Shown in pieces: positions 1 through 9,174 of a DNA stretch of 19,135 nucleotides. Numbering within the stretch: position 1 is the stretch's first letter; the number at the start of each line of letters is the position of its first letter. Under the pieces are notes generated by a model, which was given only the letters and a program-made list of their open reading frames with translations, ran no database searches and had not been told where the DNA came from. A program made the position numbers and the translations under genes. Origin of the DNA: Chrysochromulina parva (Eukaryota > Haptophyta > Prymnesiales > Chrysochromulinaceae). The DNA is taken from contig PJAB01000916.1 in NCBI GenBank assembly GCA_002887195.1, positions 1-19,135 on the forward strand, read 5' to 3'.

Positions 1-219
1 ATGGTGGTCCTTGTCTTTGTGCGTGTGCGCAGTGGCGCCAGTGCACAGCTCAGTGGAGCATACTAACAGTGAAACCAGTACGTCTTAGTACAACAGCATG
101 TCAACTACTGGCTCTTCAAATAGTCATAGAGGGAGTGTGCGCGCCGTCGTTGCTAGGGAGTGTAATATTTTGCTAACGAGACAGTCAAAAGGCGGCTGTA
201 CCCTCTCTACACCATTGCT

Positions 220-1239
220 CTACACGTCAAGCTTGAATCCGAAAGGTAGTCGACCCTTGCCGGCGAGCGAGGCAACGAAGCTGCCGACAGTCTCACCGGG
301 AACGAACCCAAAGCGCGTCAGAAACAGTTCCGGCGCGAGCGGCTCGCCGAAGTCGTAGCAGTTGAGCAACTCTTCGTTCTCCTCGATGCGCCGACGCGTT
401 CGCACCTCGATGCGCTGCCGGCCGGTACGCGGATCCAAACTCGCGACATGCTTCACGTTCGGGTCAGATGCGTGCTGGAGCATGTCGAGCAACGGCACGA
501 GCCGTTTCTCCTCCGGCAAGGGCACGCGTGTGGCGAATTGATCCTCCAATAGAGTACCCTCTTGAGTAAAGGAACGTGTGAGAATGGCGACGAAGGCACC
601 GCGAACTGCCTTTTCAATGTCGTCGTCAGCCTTCCACACGTTCCAGACCGGCTCGTTCCTGTCCTGGTACGCCTTTCGCACCGCTGCGCCAAGCAGCGAC
701 TTGAGGACCTTGGTTGCTAGGGTGACTTGCGAGCGTATTCCTACAGCATCCTCATACGCGGCACTGCCGTCAAGCCGATCCACCTGAGCCTCGCTCCACC
801 AGAGCACATGCTCCTGCTCCTGCTCGCCCTCGGGCGGCCAGGCGGCGTTCCAAGGCAGCATGGCGAGGTAGGGGCCACGAGGGCCATTTGCACCTTCGCA
901 GAGCCACTCTTTCGCGATGATCCCTGCTAACGCTACCGTGGCACCGCCCTGCCCGGTGGCCGTCAGCCTCGCGAGCGAATCGCCGACGTCTGCATCGCCA
1001 CAAGCGTCGTACAGCGTGACGCACGCCGTCTCAGGCACCGAGAAGAGCAGCGCGTTCTCGTCTAGGGCTTCAGTGGCAAAAGCGCCAGCACCCGCACCCA
1101 CGGCTGACTTCCCGAGACGGACCGGGCCGATGGTCGCGCCGCAGCTGTCGAGCCAGGAGAGCAGCGGTGCGTAGCGTGGATCCATCGCCGCCGTCGGCGC
1201 AGCTAGAGCATGCGCGAAAATCGAAAACAGCGCCAGCAT
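220..1239 (-). CDS. SET-domain protein lysine methyltransferase (SETD3/SETD6/Rubisco-LSMT type)
   Basis: Single open frame of 339 codons. What is visible: an AGAGAFAT segment near residues 49-56 fits the first SET motif (GxG, S-adenosylmethionine side); PLLDMLQHA at about 249-257 fits the usual PLLDxxNH motif; NCYDFGE at about 293-299 followed by LFLTRFGFVP at about 305-314 fits the xxYGxxxNxxLLxxYGF end of the SET fold. The region between is long and helical, as in the split SET domains of the SETD3/SETD6/Rubisco-LSMT family, which methylate lysine or histidine of non-histone proteins. Odd: the Asn of the NH motif is Gln here. The first 18 residues are hydrophobic and Ala-rich and could be a signal peptide; an alternative start is the ATG at 1185 (MDPRYAP), which would remove it. 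I kept the longer frame. The gene faces away from the lumen-protein gene. The substrate cannot be told from sequence. Confidence 0.8.
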   Translation of the reverse strand: MLALFSIFAHALAAPTAAMDPRYAPLLSWLDSCGATIGPVRLGKSAVGAGAGAFATEALDENALLFSVPETACVTLYDACGDADVGDSLARLTATGQGGATVALAGIIAKEWLCEGANGPRGPYLAMLPWNAAWPPEGEQEQEHVLWWSEAQVDRLDGSAAYEDAVGIRSQVTLATKVLKSLLGAAVRKAYQDRNEPVWNVWKADDDIEKAVRGAFVAILTRSFTQEGTLLEDQFATRVPLPEEKRLVPLLDMLQHASDPNVKHVASLDPRTGRQRIEVRTRRRIEENEELLNCYDFGEPLAPELFLTRFGFVPGETVGSFVASLAGKGRLPFGFKLDV

Positions 1240-1293
1240 CGACGGAGACCAACGCTGACCTTCGGTCGGTCGGGGTTGAGAATCCTGAAGCTC

Positions 1294-1330
1294 GCGAAGG
1301 TGCCGAAGTCCCGAAGGTGCCGAAGGTGTC
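1294..1330. repeat. Imperfect 9-bp tandem repeat (CGAAGGTGC)
   Basis: Units reading CGAAGGTGC or CGAAGTCC recur three to four times just upstream of the SET start codon. They would lie in its 5' leader. No function is evident. Confidence 0.6.
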
Positions 1331-1502
1331 AGTCAGTCTTGTCAGACCCTCTTTTCTCATTGTGAATGGGGACTCCCGCGCGGCGCGCCGGGCCGACTCC
1401 CCTGTGGGGAAAACGGGGAGGAGTGCGAAGGTTTCTTCCAAGAAGTTCGGCCAGTTGCTCGGCCTTCGCAAACTATAAATGTGGAAACGAAGAAACGAAT
1501 CT

Positions 1503-1536
1503 CACGTCAAGTCAAGCTGTCAAGGCAAGTCAAGTC
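1503..1536 (-). promoter_or_regulatory. TTGAC-type repeat cluster upstream of the SET gene
   Basis: Read on the minus strand, this contains four CTTGAC units, a CTTGCC variant, and then ACGTGA. It lies about 265-300 nt upstream of the SET start and points in the direction of that gene. The same kind of run lies upstream of four other genes in the window. The role as a promoter element is inferred. Confidence 0.5.
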
Positions 1537-1789
1537 TAGCAACACTGTGGGTCGATGAGCGCCGCCGCCCGTTCTCCGAGCCCGGGTGCTCTCCGACTAA
1601 GTAAGGGCAGACGTAGAGGTAGAGCGTAGAGCCCTTCAGCCCTAGAGGTCAGCACACCTCCGTCATCACCGCTTCACCGCCACACCGCCCCTTCACCCAC
1701 CTTACTTTCTTGTTCCACCACGGCTGGCCTCGCTCACGTCTCTCCGGAGCACATTCGATTTTCGATAGGTTCCATGGGTGTCTATGGTG

Positions 1790-1810
1790 TATAAACTTGA
1801 CTTGACTTCA
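1790..1810 (+). promoter_or_regulatory. TATAAA followed directly by an ACTTGACTTGACTT run
   Basis: TATAAA at 1790-1795 runs straight into ACTTGACTTGACTT on the plus strand, about 255-275 nt before the start of the lumen-protein gene and in its direction. The layout suggests a core promoter, with the remainder as a 5' leader. Transcription-start data would be needed to place the cap site. Confidence 0.5.
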
Positions 1811-2064
1811 TGGACCCGCTGCTTCCAAGACCAACCGAAGCGCGAAGGCGGATCAGGGAGGCGGATCTTGGCCTTAGAAACAAGGCTCATTTAGGCTTCA
1901 TTCCGTGTTTCGTCTGTAATGTAATGAAGTTTCTTCCTGCCGTCACGAAAGAAACGCCGCAAAAACTCCGAAACCCGTTTCATAAGTGCTTCAGATTCTC
2001 TCAGATTCGCCAAGCGGCTTGGAATCGCCCTTTCAGCGAACTGTCGAAGGTCCCTTTTTGCTTC

Positions 2065-2634
2065 ATGCTGAGCGCTCCTCTGCTCCTCACGAATCTGCTT
2101 GGCATGGTGACGTCGCCCTCGGCCATCCCGCCGCATTGCAGCACGGTTACGGCACGTGGTGGTGCGCACTCGATGTTGCTCACGGGTCGCCGCGAATCGC
2201 TGCTGCTTGCGGGCGGCTCCCTCATTGCCGCCCTCGGGCTGCCGCTGCAACCGGCCTCGGCGAGCTACGCCTTGTACAAGGCGGCGGGCGATACGATGGC
2301 CGAACGCAAGGCGACGGGCGACTGGAAGCCCGGCAACGATCGCGCGATCCTATCCGGCATCCAGGATGACATTAAGGCCAAGCGCCCCTTCAGCAAGCCA
2401 AGCAAATACGCCGGCAAGTATTGCGCCGGCCAGACGTCAGGCGTGCAGCCGATGCTCGAAAATATCTGCGCCAATATTGGCATCTCCAAGGCCGATCAGT
2501 CGAATGCGCAGGCCGACAGCCTCGGCATCATGACCATCGGCATTGGCACGGAGACGGCGGAGTATAAGCGGTACCGCGCACTTATCGACCAGGCGGCGGA
2601 CGCGCAGCGGCTGCGTGACCAATACGCCCGATAG
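2065..2634 (+). CDS. Predicted nuclear-encoded thylakoid-lumen protein with bipartite plastid presequence
   Basis: Encodes 189 residues. The frame is open from 1810, but I chose the ATG at 2065 because it begins with an ER-type signal peptide (MLSAPLLLTNLLGMVTSPSA), the first part of a complex-plastid presequence. A transit-like stretch follows, then a twin-arginine signal: GRRESLLLAGG at residues 41-51 with RR at 42-43, a hydrophobic core, and an ASA cleavage site at 64-66. This predicts Tat export into the thylakoid lumen and a mature protein of about 123 residues starting SYALYKAAGD. The mature part is helical and charged, with two cysteines (about 120 and 134) that could pair. Size and targeting resemble the small extrinsic photosystem subunits of red-lineage algae (PsbQ'/Psb31 class), but I do not recognise the sequence well enough to name it. 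Function is inferred from targeting only. Confidence 0.75.
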   Translation: MLSAPLLLTNLLGMVTSPSAIPPHCSTVTARGGAHSMLLTGRRESLLLAGGSLIAALGLPLQPASASYALYKAAGDTMAERKATGDWKPGNDRAILSGIQDDIKAKRPFSKPSKYAGKYCAGQTSGVQPMLENICANIGISKADQSNAQADSLGIMTIGIGTETAEYKRYRALIDQAADAQRLRDQYAR

Positions 2635-3350
2635 GTAGGACTTGCAAACTCGGATGCGCATATGCTGCAGGATCGGTTGCTCATATGCTGGGAAATGCTG
2701 CTGCTGTATGAGGATCGCGTGGGCCCGCCATGACGAGAGCATACAAGCAGATTTACGAAAGCAGATCAGTACTTTCTGCTCCGCGCCGGCCCGCCGATTC
2801 GCCGTACGGTCCGTCCACATGCCCCCTCCGGCGGTTCAGCGCATAGATGTTACGCATGTTATCTGCACGCCGGGTGTGCCTGCGCATGATGTCCCAACCC
2901 GCAATGTCATGTTTGGATACAGAGAATCAGAGATCGAGTCGGTGCCGCCTCTTGGCCGCGACTCCGCCGGGTCGGGTCCCAACGTCTCCGGGGCCACGCG
3001 ACACGGGGCACAGGCGAGATCGCGGCTTTACGTAACGTAAAATACAAATAGGAATCCACTTAATAATCCCCCGAACAAAACGCTCCGTCGTGTGGGCGTC
3101 GCACCGATTGTGACTGAGGTCCCCGCTCAAGCTCCGGCCGGCCAGTCCGCTCGCCGTTCTCCTCTGCCCTCTAGACTTTTCTGCTCTCCGGCTCCGCCAC
3201 GCGCGCGCCCCTCGCCCCCCTTCCTCATTGGCAGCGAGTTTCAGCAGCCAACGCTCCTTCGCCTTCCGCAGTAGCACGTTCTCTGTGCCTCCGTCCGGCG
3301 CGCGCTCTCTAGCTTGCTCACCCCGTGGTCTGTGCCCCGAAGCGGTATTT
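2635..3350. other. Intergenic region between convergent genes
   Basis: Lies between the 3' ends of the lumen-protein gene and PCNA and must hold both 3' UTRs. I see a CATATGCTG direct repeat (about 2659 and 2681) but no gene, hairpin or RNA. Frames on both strands are Arg/Pro/Ala-rich and not protein-like. Confidence 0.6.
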
Positions 3351-4375
<1,025 letters not shown>

Positions 4376-4694
4376 GGTTGCTGCTGATGCTGTGTGTCTG
4401 AGGCACGCAACGCGATGAGGGAGCACGCGCGTCGGTCCGAGGGCGGGAAGGTCCAATGCGGCGCGAGCGTCGTAACCATGCTATTGCGCGCAAGTGCCCG
4501 CGGGCGGGCATCGACACGGAAGCGCTTCCCAGCAGCACCAATGGGCCGAGGACTCGGGCGGGGCGCCTGGCAGGATGGCGGAGGCACGCCACGGGGTGCG
4601 ACGGCCGGGGCGCCGCCACACAGGAGAAGGAAGCGCAGTCGGGCCGAACGCGCGCGCCCATACTGGTACTCTTCCTCGACGCTTCGCGCCTTTC

Positions 4695-4723
4695 TCAAGT
4701 CAAGTCAAGTCAAGTCACGTCAG
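4695..4723 (-). promoter_or_regulatory. TTGAC pentamer run with adjacent TGACGTGA, upstream of PCNA
   Basis: On the minus strand the order is TGACGTGA and then four tandem CTTGA units. It lies about 320-340 nt upstream of the PCNA ATG and points toward PCNA. TGACGTGA contains the ACGT core bound by bZIP factors in other eukaryotes; TTGAC is the core of the plant W-box. Whether either protein family acts here is unknown. Confidence 0.55.
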
Positions 4724-4810
4724 AATACGCGTCGTACTGAGCGTTACATCAGAGGATACGTTACGTGGGCCTGAGCCATCAGCAACGTTAGCGGGTGCGC
4801 CGCCCGCAAT

Positions 4811-4832
4811 GCGCGCGCGCCGGCGCGCGCGC
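4811..4832. repeat. 22-bp perfect GC-alternating palindrome
   Basis: GCGCGCGCGCC followed by its exact reverse complement, and alternating GC continues two bases further. Alternating GC of this length can adopt Z-DNA or a cruciform. It lies in the PCNA/NAC-alpha promoter region. Confidence 0.8.
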
Positions 4833-5114
4833 GCTCGCTCGACTTCCCCCTCCCATTCTCATTTCATTGATTGTGGCGGAGCCGGGCCCCCCGATTCGCC
4901 GGTCACTGTCTTAAGTGGTTGGTCACGCTGTGCGTCTCCACGTTCGTTTGTGTTAACGTTCACGCCTCACCAACGCTCGCAGCGCACCGCAGTCACGTAA
5001 GCCTCTCTCTCGCTCGTGTCGGCAATCGTTCTGCTGCAGCAGCGCCGAGCCATTTGGCTGACGACGCGTGCTGTCCTGCGTGCCATCTGCGCAGACCACA
5101 CCTTTGCAGCAGCT

Positions 5115-5941
<827 letters not shown>

Positions 5942-6792
5942 GCGCCAGGCGCGCGCTTCCTGTCGCAGCTTCCGCAGCTTCTAGGCCACTCTCTGTCCCC
6001 ACCCGTCTCTCTCGCGCCGCGTGCGTGACCGTATACGAACGCACAGCGGCGCCACACCCACAGCGCACCTCTGGGGCCCGAGCGTACTTCTGATAAAAAT
6101 TACTGTTACGAACCCGAGCATGCTCAATGCACCATCGCACCTTTGGGTCAAACTAGGCACACAAACTGGCGGTTGATCTGCTCGATATCTGCCAAAGATC
6201 TGCGTTCTGGCCGTCTGCCACAAAACGACACGAAAAGCAAAAGACATGCGCTGATGATCTCCGATCATCCGGACATCCGGATCGAATGATGATCTCCCAT
6301 TACTATTACCAATTACGAGATATGTGGCTTAATAAGTTAACTTTATAACAGAGAGACGAGATGATTGTTGTTGATTGTCTTGACTCTTGAGTCGCAAGGG
6401 CGGCAGCGACCGGGACCGCCGAAAACGCCGGTGCTGGAGGCGAATTTTGCCCCCCGAATCAAAGCTCATTCCCCTTGTCATTCCCCACGAGCGCAGCTCT
6501 GTGTGAAACGGCTGTGAGCCGAAGCTTGCGATTTGAGGAGAGCGAGTGCCAGTGATCACTGGTTTTACTACTATACTTCCAAGAGATTTGGTTGCAGTTC
6601 TTCAATAAGTAGTTCTTCTCTGTGTCTCGTTTCACTGTTAACAAGTAAGCCCACTATACTTGGTCAATCCACCTTCCATCCACTACCCGTATACTTGACT
6701 TGACTTGACTTGACTTGACCTATGGCGGCCGTATACTTGGTCCATCCACTTCGCTAACTTCATCTCGCTTTCCAATCATCGTCGGGAACATC
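5942..6792. promoter_or_regulatory. Intergenic region between NAC-alpha and the metallophosphatase
   Basis: No gene seen. The left part holds the NAC-alpha 3' UTR. The middle (about 6250-6360) is AT-richer and holds a direct repeat TGATGATCTCC (6252-6262 and 6287-6297). The right part is the phosphatase promoter, with four TATACTT words (6572, 6655, 6690, 6732) and a five-unit TTGAC run. Confidence 0.55.
6655..6749 (+). promoter_or_regulatory. TATACTT repeats and (TTGAC)5 run upstream of the metallophosphatase
   Basis: Five perfect TTGAC units at 6695-6719, preceded by TATAC and pointing toward the gene. An 18-bp direct repeat brackets the run: TATACTTGGTCAATCCAC at 6655-6672, and the same at 6732-6749 with one mismatch. 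The run ends about 73 nt before the start codon. It is the longest such run in the window. Confidence 0.55.
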
Positions 6793-7833
6793 ATGCCTCA
6801 CTTGTTCTCGGTTGGCGTCATCTCCGACGTGCAGTATGCGGACGCACCCGACGGGTCTGATCACCGCGGCCAGCAGCCGCGCTGCTACCGCGGGGCGCTT
6901 GATCAATTGCGCCGCGCGGTCGATTACTTTAATCGTCAACGAGCGCCAGACGGGTCTGCGCTTGCCTTTGTGGCACAACTTGGTGACCTGATTGACGGGC
7001 AGAGTGCCTCGACTGGCCAATCTGCGGCAGCGCTCGACGCGGTGCTTGCGCACATTCGTCGCTCCAGCGTGGCCTTCGTCAACCTCGTTGGCAACCACGA
7101 GCTGTACAATTTCGACCGCGAGCAGTGCGCGGCGCTGCTTGGCACGAGGCCCGAAGGGCGCACGCGCGAATTCTACGCGCTTGCTCCGGCGACGACGGTG
7201 CGCGTGCTCGTGCTCGATGCCTTCCAGCAATCGGTCATCGGGTGGCCCGTGGAGGAACCGCGCCGGCAGGCGGCAGTCGCGCTCCTCCGTTCCAAGCACC
7301 CGAACGGTTTCGATCCGAACATGTGGACGAAGGGTCTTGAGGGTGAGGAGAAGCGGTTCTCGCCTCTGAATGGCGCCCTTGGCGAGGAGCAGCTGGATTG
7401 GCTCGGCAAGCAGCTGGACATGTGCCAGGCGGCGGGGATGAAGGTGGTCATCCTCTCGCATGTGGTGCTCCACCCGGCCGCGTGTCAAGGCAAGACGATG
7501 GCATGGGATTTCGATAGAGCTCTCGAGGCGTTCCGTCGGCACACATGCGTTGCGGCCGTGCTGTGCGGGCACGAGCACAAGGGCGGCTACGCGTACGACG
7601 CCGCCTCGCACACGCACCACGTCACATTCCGCTCGCCGCTCAACAAGGGCACCAACGGCGCCGCGTTCGGGCTTGTGAGCTTCTTCGACGATCACATTGA
7701 GGTGCGCGGCGGTGGGCCGCTCGATGACCTTGTGCCGCTGGAAAAGGTCTCCGCCGGTGCGGACGCGAGCGCGACCGCGCGCATCGTCACTGACTCCACG
7801 GGCGGCGGCGAGATGCTCGTCCTACGTGTGTGA
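6793..7833 (+). CDS. ADPRM: Manganese-dependent ADP-ribose/CDP-alcohol diphosphatase (ADPRM-like calcineurin-type phosphoesterase)
   Basis: Product is 346 residues, matching the roughly 340 of animal and plant ADPRM. All calcineurin-type metal-binding motifs are present in order: SDVQYAD at 11-17 (Asp12, Gln14), QLGDLIDG at 62-69 (Asp65), VGNHE at 99-103, LSHVVLHP at 221-228 and CGHEHKGGY at 258-266. Gln in place of His in the first motif is typical of ADPRM (IADIQYAD-like). The enzyme hydrolyses ADP-ribose and CDP-alcohols to nucleoside monophosphates in the cytosol. I chose the ATG at 6793 because it is the first ATG in frame and places the SDVQY motif eleven residues in, as expected; codons upstream lie in the promoter repeats. 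No intron. Activity on particular substrates is known for the family, not shown here. Confidence 0.92.
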   Translation: MPHLFSVGVISDVQYADAPDGSDHRGQQPRCYRGALDQLRRAVDYFNRQRAPDGSALAFVAQLGDLIDGQSASTGQSAAALDAVLAHIRRSSVAFVNLVGNHELYNFDREQCAALLGTRPEGRTREFYALAPATTVRVLVLDAFQQSVIGWPVEEPRRQAAVALLRSKHPNGFDPNMWTKGLEGEEKRFSPLNGALGEEQLDWLGKQLDMCQAAGMKVVILSHVVLHPAACQGKTMAWDFDRALEAFRRHTCVAAVLCGHEHKGGYAYDAASHTHHVTFRSPLNKGTNGAAFGLVSFFDDHIEVRGGGPLDDLVPLEKVSAGADASATARIVTDSTGGGEMLVLRV

Positions 7834-9174
7834 TGCAATGTATTCCCTACCCTCAAAAAAAAGACCCACGGTATCTACGTGGTTCAAAACCTAAGAAGGT
7901 CGACTAAGAAGGTGACTGTTAGGTGACTGTTTGCGTTGCCATGCTGTTTGCATACTTCAGTTGCGATCGGCCTCCTCGGGTATAGAGGACGACCGGCCGG
8001 CACGAATCTGCCTATAGGGGCGACGTCGGGGAGGCATTGGAGCCTCGAGGAGCCCCAGGCGTCGCGAGGAGAGGGTTTAGACTCAACAAGGTCACGACCA
8101 CACTCTCAACTCACCCGTAAGAATCCCCTCCGGGTCCTCCGGTGTCTCGTCTCATCTCCGACGGAGGTAACCGGTCTAAGTATGGTTCCGATAGCATGCC
8201 TAACGGACCCACACCTCACCCATGACGTCAGCATGACGTCATCCTGTCTCTCTCCCGCTCGCATCAGTGATGGGCAGCAAGTGGGTCGTGAGTGGCCCGG
8301 ACCCCTCGAAGCTTACAACTTTCCCACCAGAGCCCGACGTCTCTACGGATCGACTCCCGCCCGGCCCCGGTACCCGGCCCGCGCTGTGTTCACATGGTAA
8401 GCTCATGCCTCATGGCTATTTTTCGCATGTGAACGCTCTTCGAGAACTGACAACTGTGAAGAGTGAAGCTAACGATGTTTGTGTGAAACACTTTAATCTT
8501 TATGTTCGGAAACTCGGAAACACCATGTTGGGACTTAGGGACTAATTAGGGACCAGGCCGTAACTACCGTGAGTGTTGAAAAACCCTCCCCCAAGGTCAA
8601 AACATCGGTTCTCGCGCAGCGTGGGAACGGTGCCTCGTCGTTCGAACCGCACGGGTACATTGTATACTCTTGACCGTGTGGGTACCGACAAGACCGAGGT
8701 ACCCATCGACCATATAGGCATAGGCCGGGCGCATAGCCGGATGACCGCAACGTGAACCGGTCGGTTGATTGTTGAACGGTATATCACGTCGCGTCCAACG
8801 TCCTCGGAAGCTCGGAACGGGTCGAATAACAACCGCCGCGCGCGGCCGCGGGTACACCACACTAACACCGGACACGGTGCGACGTGTATCGTATAATGTC
8901 ATCGAGGTATAATGTAAACCGGCGGTAGGCCCCGGTACGAAGCACACGTCGGTACCGGCGTAACGTAAGCGGTAAGGGACGCCGCGGTTCCCGCCCGGGT
9001 TTCTATAGAATTAAGAATACCCGGGTAACCGACACTTACAGTCTTACTAACGTAAGTTGGCATTCTCGGCATTCTCGTATCGCGACCTCGTATTACCTCG
9101 ACGTATTACCGTACCGGCTCACAGTACCGCTCACCGGAAGACCGGATCGCACAGCGCCGTTGCGCGCCGCGGCG
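7834..9174. other. 1.3-kb non-coding region between convergent genes
   Basis: No protein-like frame on either strand and no RNA gene I can support. Since it separates two 3' ends, it needs no promoter. Base use differs from the genes: rich in GGTACC, CGTAA and GTAT words, lower GC in the middle, and a pair of TGACGTCA sites at 8223-8241. It may be a decayed mobile element or a non-coding transcript; the sequence alone does not decide. Confidence 0.5.
8223..8241. promoter_or_regulatory. Two perfect CRE-type palindromes (TGACGTCA), 11 bp apart
   Basis: TGACGTCA at 8223-8230 and again at 8234-8241, about one helical turn apart, centre to centre. It is the consensus bZIP (CREB/ATF) site in other eukaryotes. 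No adjacent gene start is visible, so function is open. Confidence 0.5.

Larger units (their letters stand above)
1240..2064. promoter_or_regulatory. Divergent intergenic region between the SET gene and the lumen-protein gene
   Basis: No convincing gene. It holds the 5' region of the leftward SET gene and of the rightward plastid gene, including two TTGAC-type runs of opposite orientation (about 1503-1536 and 1795-1810), a TATAAA at 1790-1795 and a short CGAAGGTGC repeat near 1294-1330. Open frames here (a 133-codon minus frame and an N-terminal extension of the plus frame) are low-complexity and match nothing I know. Confidence 0.6.
4376..5114. promoter_or_regulatory. Shared divergent promoter region of PCNA and NAC-alpha
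   Basis: 739 bp with no convincing gene. It carries the TTGAC run oriented toward PCNA (4695-4723), a 22-bp GC-alternating palindrome (4811-4832) and a pyrimidine-rich leader just before the NAC-alpha start. The two housekeeping genes may be co-regulated through this region; that is inference from arrangement only. Confidence 0.55.

Noticed and set aside
1070..1471. 133-codon minus-strand frame overlapping the SET gene start
   Set aside because: It overlaps the supported SET gene in another frame and is Arg/Ser-rich with a short tandem repeat; nothing recognisable.
1810..2064. N-terminal extension of the lumen protein (85 extra residues)
   Set aside because: It would bury the signal peptide, which must be N-terminal for entry into a complex plastid; it also starts directly at the promoter repeat.
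6760..7695. 311-codon frame opposite the metallophosphatase
   Set aside because: It is a shadow of a GC-rich gene whose own frame has all catalytic motifs in order; the opposite frame has no recognisable domain.
8635..8665. TTCGAA word resembling a tRNA T-loop
   Set aside because: The flanking bases do not form a T-stem on either strand, and no acceptor or anticodon arm fits.
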